From: Histoplasma ohiense
Taxonomy: Eukaryota > Ascomycota > Eurotiomycetes > Onygenales > Ajellomycetaceae
Direction of reading: 5' to 3'
Assembly: GCA_017607445.1 (NCBI GenBank)
Contig: JAEVHH010000004.1
Span: 3,224,001 to 3,288,000, forward strand
DNA: 64,000 bases
Shown here: one piece after another, positions 1 to 11,286 of the stretch
How the letters are laid out: every line of letters begins with the position of its first letter
Numbering within the stretch: the first letter of the stretch is position 1
Made by a program: the position numbers and the translations under genes
The notes under the pieces: model-generated
Told to the model about the DNA's origin: nothing
Seen by the model: the letters and a program-made list of their open reading frames with translations, nothing else
Database searches by the model: none

Positions 1-1135
1 GGCACTCGAAGAAAAGCTCGTAGCGCCCGAAGTGGAGGATGCGCGTGGAGAGCATGCGTTCTTGGTAGACCCATGCGCGGGTGAGGAGGGGATAGTGGGT
101 CGCGGTCGGGCTGCCGATTGAGAGGTCACTGTTGGCTATGCCCATGTCGATGTGGTGGTCTATGCGCTCGCGGAAGAAGAGGCGGTAGGGCTCCCCCTTG
201 CCGTTTGTATCTGAAGGGGGTGCTGTGCCGGAGACTTCGAAGTCTGGGGTATCTCTGAAGAGTCCGCCAGCGCCATTGGCTGACATGGTTGCGGCGATGG
301 TTAGATGGCCATTTGTATATATTGCAGCCATATTGGAGGACTCGACGTCCCAATCCCTCGCATCGTCTTGGATAATGCAGAGGGAGTCGATCCAGATATA
401 TTTGATGCCAAGGGCCCTGGTGAGGGAAATGGCGTCGCGGAAGGTCTTGGATAGGCTTCTCCAGGGTATGCCCCTTTTGCGATCCGCAAGGGTCGATTTT
501 GTAGTCGTTATGATTTGGGCAAGGCCCCAGCAGTGGCTCAGACAAATGTACTTGGCTCTGACGGCCCCCTTTGGTTCGATGAGCTTGACGCTGTCGTTGT
601 CGAGGCCCACATCCACTACTCTTGTGGGCAAAGGTGGGTTGTCGGGAGAGTCGCAAAAGCATTCAGGGGTGCAATGGGTGACGATGCATGATGAAATCCA
701 GCCTTTTATGGTAACGATAGCCGTGTCAGAATCGGTCCGTGGTGATGTCCTCCGCGAAACAGGGATGTAATCCCACGAGTCTGGGATTGGGCAATCATCA
801 TCCTCTGTACAAAAAAGCTGGACTTCAAAACGGCGCCCGCCTTTCATGAGGAAGATCAAGTCCTTGCTCGCCTCTTGTTTGACAGCGGTATTGAGAGTGG
901 TCGGATAGTAGAACCGAAGAATCCCGTGTACGATATCAGATTCCTCAATGCCGTGCTGGCTGAAACATCCCCGGCATCCAGATATGAGAATATTGCAGCT
1001 GTAGCACGAGGTTGCCGAACATTGCATCTCCTCCCAAGTGAATCTAGGGACGATGTGGTGTCTATTCATACCCCGCAATCGGGTATCTGAAAGGTTCCAT
1101 TTCCCCTGGAACTGATTGCAGAGGGCGCATGTCAT
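1..1135 (-). CDS. HET-domain (heterokaryon incompatibility) protein, 3' end outside window
   Basis: An open minus-strand frame runs from an ATG at 1135 past the window edge, about 378 codons without a stop, so the C-terminus is missing. The N-terminus is cysteine-rich (MTCALCNQF, CYSCNILISGCRGC). The HET core follows: an LSHCWG block with TT downstream, a YIWIDSLCIIQDD block, DWDVESSNMAAIY, and finally RAWVYQERMLSTRILHF with an FFEC end. These are the three classical conserved blocks of the HET family, which in fungi triggers programmed cell death after fusion with genetically different individuals. Family membership is clear; the specific recognition role of this member is unknown. No intron is needed to explain the visible part. 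The first ATG in frame was taken as start. Confidence 0.88.
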   Translation of the reverse strand, partial: MTCALCNQFQGKWNLSDTRLRGMNRHHIVPRFTWEEMQCSATSCYSCNILISGCRGCFSQHGIEESDIVHGILRFYYPTTLNTAVKQEASKDLIFLMKGGRRFEVQLFCTEDDDCPIPDSWDYIPVSRRTSPRTDSDTAIVTIKGWISSCIVTHCTPECFCDSPDNPPLPTRVVDVGLDNDSVKLIEPKGAVRAKYICLSHCWGLAQIITTTKSTLADRKRGIPWRSLSKTFRDAISLTRALGIKYIWIDSLCIIQDDARDWDVESSNMAAIYTNGHLTIAATMSANGAGGLFRDTPDFEVSGTAPPSDTNGKGEPYRLFFRERIDHHIDMGIANSDLSIGSPTATHYPLLTRAWVYQERMLSTRILHFGRYELFFEC

Positions 1136-2071
1136 CTTTGCAAAGTACGTTCCAGTGTCTGGACGGCGCGGGCACAATTCATACCCTCCTCAATTCCGCA
1201 GCGAGCACGCGGTCTTGTATCCCCCTTGGGGAAACGTTAGACACTGGTAGCACGATCTATGGAGATGGAGATAGATAGTATGTACTGTACATATTCGGGT
1301 CTTGTTCGAGGCTCTAATTTTATCTTGATCAAATTGTTCTGCCACACTTAGGTGTTTGGGAGATGCTGCTGCTCATTCTCTAATTATTCAGGGCCCAGAC
1401 AGCCCATGTGCTCAATATATGTGCTGTTTGTTTCAACAGAGCACATCCTGGCCATCGAAGGTAGACATAACTCCTGTTGGATGCTACATACGAGCTGTGA
1501 ACAAGAGAGGTTTGCCGTGCGTTTTCCGTGACTGCTGGGATGTTCTATGCAGTAGTCAGTTTATATATATGGTTTACAAAGTTTTAAGTAGTGTTTTGAA
1601 GGATAAACTAGATATTATATTTATTGTTGATTGATTTAAATTTTGTGATTATTTCATCTCTCAACTGCCCAAAATGTCCCTGTTCGCAGCCCCTCCAACT
1701 CCCCCGCCCTCGGTTGAAGCCGGAGCTGCTGCAGCGCTGTGAGTGGTTGCTGTGTCCAGGGTTCCACAGCCGGGGCTTTAGGGGGGAACTAGCGCGATTA
1801 GCCCTTATTAGCCCCCGTTAGTCCCCATTAGCACCCTTGGAAGCCGTGGCTGCAATGGGAGACTGGGGCCTGGCTGCTGGGGCAAGGCTAAGCACGGCCT
1901 CTGGACCATCTCGGCTCAACCAGCTCGGGTTCGATTCTGGTATTCTGTGTTGATGACTTTCTTCCTTCTCTCTATCCTCCGCGATTCAACATATTAGCCA
2001 TTTCTTTAGTTCTTTTCTCCCACATTCCCCCATTCCCGCCACCACCCACTCTTCATAACCAGCTGTCCAAC
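1136..2071. other. intergenic region with a short 10-bp repeat
   Basis: The 0.9 kb between the HET gene and the dehydrogenase gene holds no convincing gene. It includes an AT-rich stretch around 1560-1640, a 10-bp tandem repeat at 1797-1836 and the pyrimidine-rich leader just before the ATG at 2072. Confidence 0.6.
1797..1836 (+). repeat. degenerate 10-bp tandem repeat, four units
   Basis: Four consecutive 10-mers at 1797, 1807, 1817 and 1827 share the pattern RTTAGYMCCC. A more diverged fifth unit may precede them at 1787. There is no sign that the array is translated. Confidence 0.7.
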
Positions 2072-3616
2072 ATGAGTGCTTCTATGTTCAACTCGCCGCT
2101 GAAGAGGCTACTTGCTTCTCCCTATACTACTTCTCCGCCCGCCTCCCGGAGGGCTTTCTCCACGACTCTCCCCCGGGATGCGACTTGGGGTTTTATTGGC
2201 TTGGGACAGATGGGTATGTACCGAATTGTGCCTCCTCGGGTTCCTTTGCTTCCTTCCATACATGCTGCTTTTGTAATATACATGTTCGCCCTCCTTGTGC
2301 TGGTGTTGTTCCCGGCGCATCGCTCCCGTTCTCTTGAATTTTCATCGCCAATGGGTGATATGCACAACTACCCCGCGTCATACTCAATACCTCGCCTTGG
2401 GGCAACTTGCTAACCAGATTGTACTTTTTATTGTCTCTCTCTCTCTCAACAGGATACCCAATGGCTAGAAACCTGCGCTCCAAAATTCCCCAGTCCGATA
2501 CCCTAATCATATGCGACGCCAACCCAAAAGCCACCCAGCAATTTGTCCAGGAACAACCCAGCAGCCTCAAGGTGGAGGTTGCGACTAGCCCTCAACAGGT
2601 GGCTCTTGAATCGGTATGGATTTATTTTATATACATATATTTACAAATACATATTTCATACCTGTTGCACCCTTTGTATAAGATGTTGCTTTTTTTCTCA
2701 CCGTTTCACCCTTGTGGGCGACCATCCCTTTCACAATGCTTCTATCGATCCTTGCGTTTTGGCAGATATCGATTTGGAAATGGGCATCTGCACATTCCCT
2801 TGGATGACTCTGCTCTTCTTCTAGTATCTAGACATTTCTCGTGGAGATTAATAACACCCACCTTGTCTACCGCTGTAGGAAACAATCATAACTAGTCTCC
2901 CCGAACCCCGCCATGTCAAAGACGTCTTCCACATCATCCTAAAAGGCGGCCTCCCAAAACTCCCATCAGGCAAAGACCGCCTCTTCATCGACTGCTCGAC
3001 AATCGACCCCACTTCCTCTCGCGAAGTCGCAAACGCAGTACACTGCACGGGTGCTGGCAAGTTCGTAGATGCACCCATGTCCGGCGGAGTCGTGGGTGCC
3101 AAGGCCGGCACGCTCACCTTCATGCTCGGTGCCTCCTCCAAGGTTCCCGGACTCGCCCAGCGCGCTGAGGAAGTGCTCCTGCTCATGGGCAAGAAAGTGT
3201 GGCACCTGGGCGAGCAGGGGGCCGGACTCTCCGGGAAACTAGCCAACAACTACCTCCTCGCCATCCAGAACATCGCGACAGCGGAAGCAATGAACCTCGG
3301 GATTCGTTGGGGGTTGGATGCGAAGACGCTGGGCCAAATGATCAATTCGTCCACGGGGAGGTCATGGTCGAGTGAGGTGAATAATCCCGTGCCGGGAGTG
3401 GTGGAGACGGCGCCCGCATCGAGGGAATATGCCGGCGGGTTTGGAGTTTCATTGATGAAAAAGGATCTTCGGCTTGCCGTGGAAGCGGCCAAGGAGGCGG
3501 GAACGCCGTTGAAGCTTGCGGAGAAGGCTCAGCAGGTCTATAAGGAGACGGAGGAGGGGTATCCTGGGAAGGACTTTTCAGTGGTGTATAAATATTTGAA
3601 GGATATGTCGCGATAG
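2072..3616 (+). CDS. 3-hydroxyisobutyrate dehydrogenase, mitochondrial
   Basis: Three exons, 2072-2213, 2453-2613 and 2879-3616, give 346 residues. Both introns are GT..AG and the phases fit. The protein oxidises 3-hydroxyisobutyrate with NAD+ in mitochondrial valine catabolism (family knowledge). The first 35 or so residues are rich in Ser, Arg and Lys (SRRAFSTTLPR), like a mitochondrial presequence. Next comes a Rossmann dinucleotide motif, GFIGLGQMGYPMARNL, whose last glycine is split by intron 1. The substrate segment FVDAPMSGGVVGAKAGTL and the catalytic-lysine segment GKLANNYLLAIQN follow. Length matches the family, which also includes related beta-hydroxyacid dehydrogenases. A 20-T run follows the stop at 3655-3674. 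Confidence 0.92.
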
Positions 3617-3654
3617 ATGGGCAATTATGTAAAAGATCTGCTATCTTTTTTCTG

Positions 3655-3674
3655 TTTTTTTTTTTTTTTTTTTT
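3655..3674 (+). repeat. poly-T tract (20 T)
   Basis: An uninterrupted T run in the 3' region of the dehydrogenase gene. Confidence 0.9.
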
Positions 3675-4051
3675 GTACCCATGGGCTCTGTAGGCCCTCA
3701 GTTATGAGTTTTTTTTATTCCTTTTTTCTAGAATGAGATACTAGATGAGAAATTCGATTGTATATAGATGTCTCTTACTCCTGCTGCGGCTGTTCAATTG
3801 CATTCTGTATCCAATTTCCTTTTCCTTTCATGATTAGTCAGTCCTGATCCCCGCCCGTTCCTGAGGTTTGCGCGCCAAGCGGAATCAACCGGCCTCCAAC
3901 TTCCACCGTCCAGACAACAACCCGCATATCTACGCTGGAGAACCATAGTCGTCCACATACTCTCTGTCCCTAATGCATGTGGCGACGGATTGGCATGTTT
4001 ACGGCAACCGGATCGGCTCCGTACACCCCTTGATAGCCGAGTTGTTTTCCA

Positions 4052-4061
4052 TTTATATAAG
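4052..4061 (+). promoter_or_regulatory. possible TATA element upstream of the DDB1-like gene
   Basis: The sequence TTTATATAAG lies about 57 bp before the ATG at 4118, a plausible TATA position for a short leader. It is supported by sequence alone. Confidence 0.35.
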
Positions 4062-4117
4062 CTGTGCGCTCCAACACTCATAGCCAAGGGTGGCTACCAG
4101 CTCCCATTTCTTCAGAT

Positions 4118-7100
4118 ATGGCGTACGTGGTGCCTATTCACCATGCAAGCAGCATCCGCCATGCCATAAAACTCCAGTTCTTGGAGCCAGAAAAAGACTG
4201 TTTAGTCGTTGCGTGAGTATCTCCACTTCCTGTTGTATATGCGGGATGTCAAACATCTAACCACCCCCCCACCAATTCCAGGAAATCCAACCGCCTCGAA
4301 TTCTACTCCCAAACCCCCGATGGCCTCTCCCTCGAATACTCAAAGGCCATATACGGCAAAGTGACTATGCTTGCAAAGCTCTCACGGCCTCCGCTACCTT
4401 CGAAACCACCCCCGCAACCACAGTCCCTGGATCACCAGCTACCCCTACAACCGGCCCCCTTCCGTCCCCAAACCGATATCCTCTTCATAGGCACGGACAG
4501 GGCCTCCTACTTCACCGTCTCCTGGGACCAGAAGACAAAAAATCTCCGCACAGAGCGTAAATACGTTGACCTCGCCGACCCCTCGGCCCGCGCGTCCCAA
4601 CTGGGCGACCGCTGCCTCATTGATCCCTCCGGCAGATTCCTCACACTAGAGTTATACGAAGGCATCGTCACGGTTATACCCATCGGTCAGCCACTGCGAT
4701 CCCGAGGGTCTGGGCGGAGGTTGGGGAAACGCGCTGCTAACGCCAGTGCAAGCGCCGCATACGCAAATCAGGATGCAGCAGCAGGGACTGCGGCGGCGGA
4801 CCTAGAGCTAGGCGAACCGTGTCAGGCCCGCGTTGAGGAACTGTTGGTACGGTCCTCGACGTTTTTACATACGCAGGCTGATACGCTACCGAGGATGGCG
4901 CTTTTATATGAAGATACGATGGGGAAGGTGCGGTTGAAGGTTAGGGAGCTGGAGGTTATGCATGGGGGGATGGGGATGGGGGGTGGGACGGGCGGTGCGG
5001 GCGGTGGGGGCGGGATTGGGGCTGATGGGGGAATTGTGGCAGTGTTGAAGGGGTTAGATTTGTTGAAGGAGGAGTTGGAAATGGGGGCTAGCTTTTTGGT
5101 GCCGGTGCCGGCGCCATTGGGTATGTTTTCTGTGGCCCTCTTGTATAGCGGGTTGTTCTCCACATATATTTATATTCATTTTACTCATTATTTACGAATA
5201 GGAGGCCTCCTCGTCCTTGGCGAAACCTCAATCCGATATCTGGACGACGCAAGTAACGAATGTATCTCCCAACCACTCAAAGAAGCCACCATCTTCGTTG
5301 CCTGGGAGCAGGTCGATGGTCAGCGATGGCTGCTGGCAGACGACTATGGCCGGCTATTCTTCCTCATGCTTGTTCTAGACACCGACAACGCCGTGCAGAG
5401 CTGGAAGCTCGACCTTCTGGGTGATATCCCGCGTGCGTCTGTCTTAGTTTACATGGGTGGTGGAATCACGTTTATTGGCTCCCATCAGGGGGATTCTGAA
5501 CTTATCCGCATCACTGAGGGATCGTTTGAGGTCATACAGACTTTCGCGAATATTGCCCCGATACTCGATTTTACCATTATGGATCTAGGCGGGAGGGCCA
5601 TAGGAGAGAGTCAAACGCATGAATTTTCGTCGGGCCAGGCACGGATTGTTACGGGTTCCGGTGCATTTAATGATGGAAGTCTGAGAAGCGTGAGAAGCGG
5701 CGTTGGAATGGAGGAGGTGGGCGTGTTAGGGGCTATGAAACATATTACGGACCTCTGGGCGTTGCGGGTAGCTTGTCCCCAGGAATTTTCAGATACCTTG
5801 TTGGTTTCATTTGTGGATGAGACGCGGATATTCTATTTCACGCCGGATGGGGAAGTAGAGGAGAAAGAGGAGTTTATGGGGCTGGGACTTGCGGAAAGTA
5901 CGCTGCTCGCGGCGAATCTGCCACATGGCCGGATTTTACAAGTCACGGAATGGAATGTCCGCGTTGCGGAGCTAGATGGTGGAATGGTGATTTGGGAGTG
6001 GTCGCCGGAGCAGCAGAAAGCGATCACGGCAGCTTCGTCAAATGACGATCATCTCGTGTTGATGGTTGGAGGCCAGGTTCTTATGATTTTCGATATTAGT
6101 GGCGATATCAACATTACTGGGGAGAAGGATTTTGGCGTCGATACCCAGGTGTCTGGTGTTACCGTCACGACGTCCCCGGCCCGCGCCTGTATTCTCTGCC
6201 TTCCACAGACGGCTGAAGTTGTCGTCATGAGCCTACCAGACCTTGCCATCCGCCGTAGTACATCGCTGGGAGAACCTGGAGATGCAGTTCCACGCTCTGT
6301 GCTGGTCGCAGAGGTGCTCCCCAATAATCCTGCTACTCTGTTTGTCTCCATGGCCGACGGAAGTGTATTTTCCTTCTCGTTCAATTCGGAAGATTTCTCC
6401 CTGACAAGCATGAGCAAATTGACTTTAGGCTCTGAGCAGCCTTCATTTAAGAAACTCCCCCGAGGAGACGGTTTGTATAACGTCTTCGCTACCTGCGAGC
6501 AGCCAAGCTTAATATACGCGGTAGAGGGCCGTATCGTCTATTCCGCCGTCAACTCTGATCAGGCCTCGCGCATCTGCCACTTCAACTCTGAAGCATACCC
6601 GGGATCCATTGCGCTAGCCACCCCGTCAGAATTGAAAATCACCCTCGTGGACGCTGAACGGACCACGCAGATCCAGAAACTGGAGGTTGGCGAGACAGTG
6701 CGAAGGGTGGCGTATTCAGCACCTGAAAGGGCGTTTGGAATAGGAACTATTAAACGGACGCTTGAAGATGGGGTGGAGGTCATTGCGAGTCGGTTCATGT
6801 TGGCTGATGAGATCATGTTTCGCGAATTAGATATTTATGATCTGAATAAGGATGAGCTTGTGGAGAGCGTCATTCGCGCGCAGTTCCCGGATGGAATCGA
6901 CAGTGAAGGCAATGACTTATTTAAGGACTTGTTTGTCGTGGGCACGTCGTATCTTGATGATTTTGGTGAGGGCTCAATACGAGGGAGGATATTAGCATTC
7001 GAAGTGACGGCCAACAGGCAACTGGCGAAGGTAGCGGAGATGCCTGTTAAGGGAGCGTGTAGGGCGCTGGCGATTGTGCAGGATAAAATAGTTGCTGCTC

Positions 7101-8080
7101 TGATGAAAACGGTTCGTTGAAATACCTTCCATACCATCTCGCAGAACAACCATGTGAGACTAACTCGTAAATCTAAAACAGGTTGTTGTCTACACGCTCT
7201 CCAAAGGCCAATTCGCCGACTATACTCTCTCCAAAACCGCCAGCTACCGCACCTCCACTGCTCCTGTCGACATCGCTGTGACAGGCAACTTGATCGCCGT
7301 CGCCGATCTCATGAAAAGCGTCTCCATCGTCGAATATCAACAAGGCGCCAACGGCCTGCCCGACAGCCTGACAGAAGTCGCCCGCCATTTCCAAACCCTC
7401 TGGAGCACTGCTGTCGCCCCTGTGGCCGAAGATACGTGGCTTGAAAGCGACGCTGAGGGAAATCTTGTCATGCTTCATCGGAATGTCAATGGCGTGACGG
7501 ACGATGATAGACGAAGGTTAGAGGTTACGAGCGAGATTTTACTTGGGGAGATGGTAAATCGGATACGGCCGGTGAATATTCAGGGATCACAGGGGGCGGA
7601 GGCGGCAATTTCGCCGAGAGCGTTCTTAGGGACGGTAAGTTTATGGTTTTATGTTTTTTTTTTTTTTAAAAAAAAAAATTTTTTCTTTTTTCCAATTTAT
7701 ACTTCACTCTTCATGATACGTCGAAAACTAACGACGCCCAAATTTATGGGATGGATATGTAGGTCGAAGGCTCTATCTACCTCTTCGGGATCATTAACCC
7801 TACCTACCAAGATTTGCTCATGCGATTGCAATCCGCAATGGCTGGTATGGTTGTGACACCTGGCGGGATGCCATTCAACAAGTTCCGCGCCTTCAGGAAT
7901 ACCATACGTCAGGCCGAGGAGCCGTATCGGTTCGTTGACGGAGAGCTCATTGAGCGGTTTTTGGGCTGTAGTGTGGAATTACAAGAGGAAATCGTCGGGA
8001 AGGTCATTGCGGATGGGGTTGCGGGGGTCACTATTGAGAGTGTTAAGGGGATTGTGGAAGAACTGAGAAGGATGCATTAG
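4118..8080 (+). CDS. DDB1-like protein (MMS1_N / CPSF-A family)
   Basis: Five exons, 4118-4212, 4282-5120, 5202-7111, 7182-7634 and 7763-8080, encode about 1204 residues; animal DDB1 has about 1140. DDB1 is the three-beta-propeller adaptor of CUL4 ubiquitin ligases and acts in UV-damage recognition (family knowledge). The N-terminus (MAYVVPIHHASSIRHAIK) starts the first propeller. Residues 200-300 contain a Gly-rich insertion. The C-terminal CPSF-A domain includes FRAFRNTIRQAEEPYRFVDGELIERFLGC, seen here in two pieces, and ends in EELRRMH. Intron 2 (81 nt) is a multiple of three with no stop, so unspliced RNA would stay open. Intron 3 has a weak GTTCGT donor. Intron 4 contains long T and A runs. 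Paralogues in this superfamily (Cft1, Rse1) fit less well. Confidence 0.9.
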
Positions 8081-8550
8081 GACGAATGCACTTCGCTTGT
8101 CGCCTGGTGTGGATACGGATAGTAGTGTATTGACTAACTAGCGATTTAACTCTCTGATATAGGCTCTTTTGTAAACCCTAAAGGGTAGCCTTTTGAACTT
8201 TTTGTTGGGTTGCGACGGTTCCTTTAATGCAAGTTTGTAGGATGGGGCAGTTGAGATTCGAATTCTGCCTGGGATGTAATAATGGGTGATGGAAAAAAGC
8301 AGCAACACAGGAAGTAATACTATATATGGCCTTCATACAGGAGTAAAATTTCCATCGTTTATTCAACCGGAAAGCTCTCTGCAGGGATTGACCAAGTTAA
8401 TCCCATAGGAAGACAGCCAATCGGGATTCAAAGTTTTTATACATACGAAACAACAAAATCGAATGAGATATTGACTTAGCGCAATATTCAGAATATGTTG
8501 TAGTATCCCAAAATCCCAACGCCACAAAAGGAAAGGGGGCGAAATAAAAA
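8081..8550. other. intergenic region between two convergent genes
   Basis: The 470 bp between the stops of the DDB1-like gene (+) and the Pga2-like gene (-) serves as both 3' regions. No gene, RNA or repeat was recognised. Confidence 0.6.
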
Positions 8551-9063
8551 TCAATCCTCCAGCAAATCAGCAATATCATTATCATCTTCATCTTCCCTCA
8601 GCCTCTCCCCCGCCTCCTCAAGCTGCCTCAACACCCTCTTCTGTCTCCGCCTCGCACTCTTCCCCCACTGCGGCACACCCGACGGCTTCACCACCCTTCC
8701 CGTCCCGTTTTCTCCTCCTTCCTCCTCGTTCTCCTCACTATCGCTCCCCACACCCAGCGCGCCCCTCAGCGCATTCGCGGAGATCTTCGCCTTCGCGCCG
8801 GCCGAACCCGCATTCGCAGCCTCCACCTCCGCTCGTTCCCGCTCTTTCTCCTCCGCGTCGGCTTTATCCATGTTAGTGTTGAGGAGCTTGCGGAACCCCG
8901 CATCTATGTACGGGCGCAGGAAGAGGTAGCCGCCTATTATCCAGACCAGGCGGATGTAGTCGCGCAGTGTCAGGGAGGAGAGGGAGTTGGAGAGATTGGA
9001 TGTTAGGTTAGTGTACCAGGTTTGGAGGGTGGCGAGGATGGAGGATGGGTCTAACGTGGCCAT
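8551..9063 (-). CDS. Pga2-family ER/protein-trafficking protein
   Basis: A single exon encodes 170 residues. A membrane segment near residues 36-55 (DYIRLVWIIGGYLFLRPY) is the hallmark of the fungal Pga2 family, whose yeast member is required for protein processing and trafficking at the ER. It is followed by a charged region (KADAEEKERERAEVEAAN), a G-V-P-Q-W-G-K block, a basic ARRRQKRVLRQLEE helix and an acidic tail ending DLLED. The call rests on the membrane segment, the VPQWGKSARRRQKR block and the length. The gene diverges from the MHF1 gene with 522 bp between starts. Confidence 0.8.
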   Translation of the reverse strand: MATLDPSSILATLQTWYTNLTSNLSNSLSSLTLRDYIRLVWIIGGYLFLRPYIDAGFRKLLNTNMDKADAEEKERERAEVEAANAGSAGAKAKISANALRGALGVGSDSEENEEEGGENGTGRVVKPSGVPQWGKSARRRQKRVLRQLEEAGERLREDEDDNDIADLLED

Positions 9064-9585
9064 TGTTGCTGCAGCGGTCTGAGATGGAACTTGTGCTTTT
9101 TATGTGAGGGTTGTTGTTTGGTAATATTTGTTGTTCGAGGTGGTGGATGGATTTTTATCTGATTGGGAGGTTGGAGATTGGTGGTTGCGGAGAGGTGCGA
9201 GGGTGAAGGGCCTTCGAGTGGTTACGTGGTTTGCATAGTGCGGGAAGACTGGGGTTCCAAAACGATTGGCTACACCTCATTAATGGGATAGGCGGTCATA
9301 ATTAGGTATTTGGATATCCCTGGGAACGGAATATAAATGGTTTTCTGCTCCAGCTTGCGTCTATCCGACTGGCAGATTTGCGGCAATTCTGAGCCGGAGA
9401 AAAAAAATAATCAAAAAGAGAAGAGAGAATTAATTACGTCATCATCTCGTGATCGCTTAGTTAACGCTTAACGCTTAACTGGTCCAATGTCGCGTCTAGC
9501 GCGTTTCATTCCAGCCCCAACCTTCAGGGACGAATAATTAATTAGTGTCAATGGATTCCAGCTGAAAATTCCAACATCCACTCCA
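9064..9585. promoter_or_regulatory. shared divergent promoter region of Pga2-like and MHF1 genes
   Basis: The 522 bp between the two divergent starts contain an ATF/CREB-like TTACGTCA at 9434-9441. Three tandem TTAACGC-type 7-mers follow at 9461-9480, then a GCGCGT close to the MluI cell-cycle box at 9499-9504. Function is inferred from motif identity only. Confidence 0.45.
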
Positions 9586-10187
9586 ATGGCTGAGCAAGAA
9601 CAGGATTCCGTGGCCCTAGAAGAGGTCAGTCTAAACTTCCATATTAGTTGATGCAGTATCCCCCCAATGGCTGGACATGCTAATATTGTTCGTACACCCG
9701 CAGCGCCTTAAGTCGGCTCTTTGGCTTGAAATTGGGAGAATTGTGGACGATGAAACTATTAAGCTAGGTGTCGATGCCACTCCGCAGTTTATAGGCGCGT
9801 TGATGGAGATGGTTTGGGCACAAATAGGTACCTTCCACCCTGTCTTGATGCGAGATTATTTACTCTCTTCATGCCGGCTATGGCAATCCCAAGAGAGCAT
9901 TGTGTGCGTGATGCTGATATCATGTTCAGAAACCGTAGGACAGGACCTGGAGGCATTCGCCAAGTAAGAGTTAATTTTTCATTTGTCGCCTCTTTTGCAA
10001 CTTGAAAAGCCTAGTGCCTCCCCGCCGAGATATTTCTCGTCTTTGCTTACTCTGTGACCCCATCGACTGTAGACATGCCGGGCGGTCAACGATCAACTTA
10101 TCCGACGTGATGCTCCTAGCTCGGCGAAATGAGGGCTTAGAATCGATATTGCGAGCATTCGTGGACCAAGAACTAGCAAAAGAGTAA
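9586..10187 (+). CDS. MHF1 / CENP-S histone-fold protein
   Basis: Four exons, 9586-9624, 9704-9827, 9930-9963 and 10073-10187, encode 103 residues. The product matches centromere protein S (MHF1), which pairs with MHF2/CENP-X in a histone-fold complex that supports FANCM-type helicases and the kinetochore (family knowledge). Signature segments are RLKSALWLEIGRIVDDE, TPQFIGALMEMVWAQIETV, DLEAFAKHAGRSTINLSDV and MLLARRNEGLESILR. These are assembled across introns in phases 0, 1 and 2, with each junction restoring conserved residues (for example AK-HAGRSTIN). Exon 3 is only 34 nt. Because of these splits no single reading frame shows the protein. Confidence 0.9.
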
Positions 10188-10731
10188 CCAAAGTGCGGGA
10201 CGAAGTGACCGCGTTATCGCCCCACGGATTAAATTTCTTAGCCTTTTCCGTGATACTATCACACCATATACCAATTACCGTCCATCCTTTTGTCCAGTGG
10301 TGTTGCTTCACAAACCTAGAAATCCATTCAACCTACCCACGATGTCCCTAGAATGACTGCCTTGCGAACTTCGGTTGAGAAGTTGCCAAATACTCGATTT
10401 GCCATCAGATACGCGACAACAGATAGAGTGGTTGGGAATATAATCTCTCCGTAGACGTGGAATTCCGGACGGGTTTCTTCTTTATATAGGGTTAGCTCAT
10501 ATACACTCGGGGAACTTCAGGGCCTCTTGTGATGTGGTTACCGAGAAACTGTTCGAAGCCAAGGACCATGCCGAATGTGTGGAGTGTTTACGCAGCCAAC
10601 ACCTTTTCATACGCATCAATGCAAGGCTAAATTATTTGTTCAGTCAGTTCCGAAACCTTGTGCGTGGTTTAATATTGGTTATTTATTCCCTTTATTTTTC
10701 TTCAATTACCCACTCCCCGCTTACTTAGTCC

Positions 10732-10756
10732 TTTTTTTTTTTTTTTTTTTTTTTTT
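10732..10756 (+). repeat. poly-T tract (25 T)
   Basis: An uninterrupted T run between the MHF1 and MARVEL genes. Confidence 0.9.
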
Positions 10757-11010
10757 ACATGTGAAATGTGGGCAGTTGACGTAATTGCTCCCATAACTAC
10801 TGGATTCCCGATGTTTTTCTAAACCACACAACGCTTTTTGAACTTGCACTCGAGGATCGAGTTGCGCAGCGTATACGGTATACGCAGAAAAAGGGAAGAA
10901 AACAACAAAGAAAACGGTCGCAAGTTGAACAGCTCTCTCTAACCGGGTCGACTTTTTATTGTTGGCTTTACAATTTTGCTCGCAGCTCTAAGTTAGCCGC
11001 CAACGTGCCC

Positions 11011-11018
11011 TGACGTCA
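11011..11018 (+). promoter_or_regulatory. perfect CRE (TGACGTCA) upstream of the MARVEL gene
   Basis: This palindromic octamer is the canonical binding site of ATF/CREB-type bZIP factors (AtfA in fungi). It lies 269 bp before the ATG at 11287, with a related half-variant near 10779. Regulation is inferred. Confidence 0.4.
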
Positions 11019-11286
11019 TCGTGTGGCTCCTCCTTGCGACGGCCGATTTTTCCTGAGAAGCCACGGCTCGGCGACAACCAAAATCCGCCCAATTCCATCG
11101 CAGTTGTGATTCTTGTTCTTTTGTTGTTAAGTTTTCCCTGGGAAGCATTTCACACACTGTTAGCATGTCATATTTACTCTTAACTGCGCGACATTTCCCT
11201 GCTGTTTGAACCACCTGCCGATTTGATTTACAAGCCCCGATAGTTTCATTATACGCAAGCTTGGATAGGCTTGCTAGCCCGCAACC

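Larger units (their letters stand above)
3617..4117. other. intergenic region between dehydrogenase and DDB1 genes
   Basis: About 500 bp containing a 20-T run at 3655-3674 just after the dehydrogenase stop and the putative promoter of the DDB1-like gene. No coding potential was recognised. Confidence 0.6.
10188..11286. other. intergenic region with T-tract and CRE-like sites
   Basis: The 1.1 kb between MHF1 and the MARVEL gene holds a 25-T run at 10732-10756, a TGACGTAA at 10779-10786 and a perfect TGACGTCA at 11011-11018. No gene was recognised. Confidence 0.55.

Noticed and set aside
1924..1945. GGGTTCGATTC resembling a tRNA T-loop
   Set aside because: Stems on both sides do not pair and no cloverleaf is possible within 90 bp.
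4822..5163. Antisense Pro-rich frame over the DDB1-like gene
   Set aside because: It mirrors the Gly-rich insertion of the sense protein, so it is a shadow frame.
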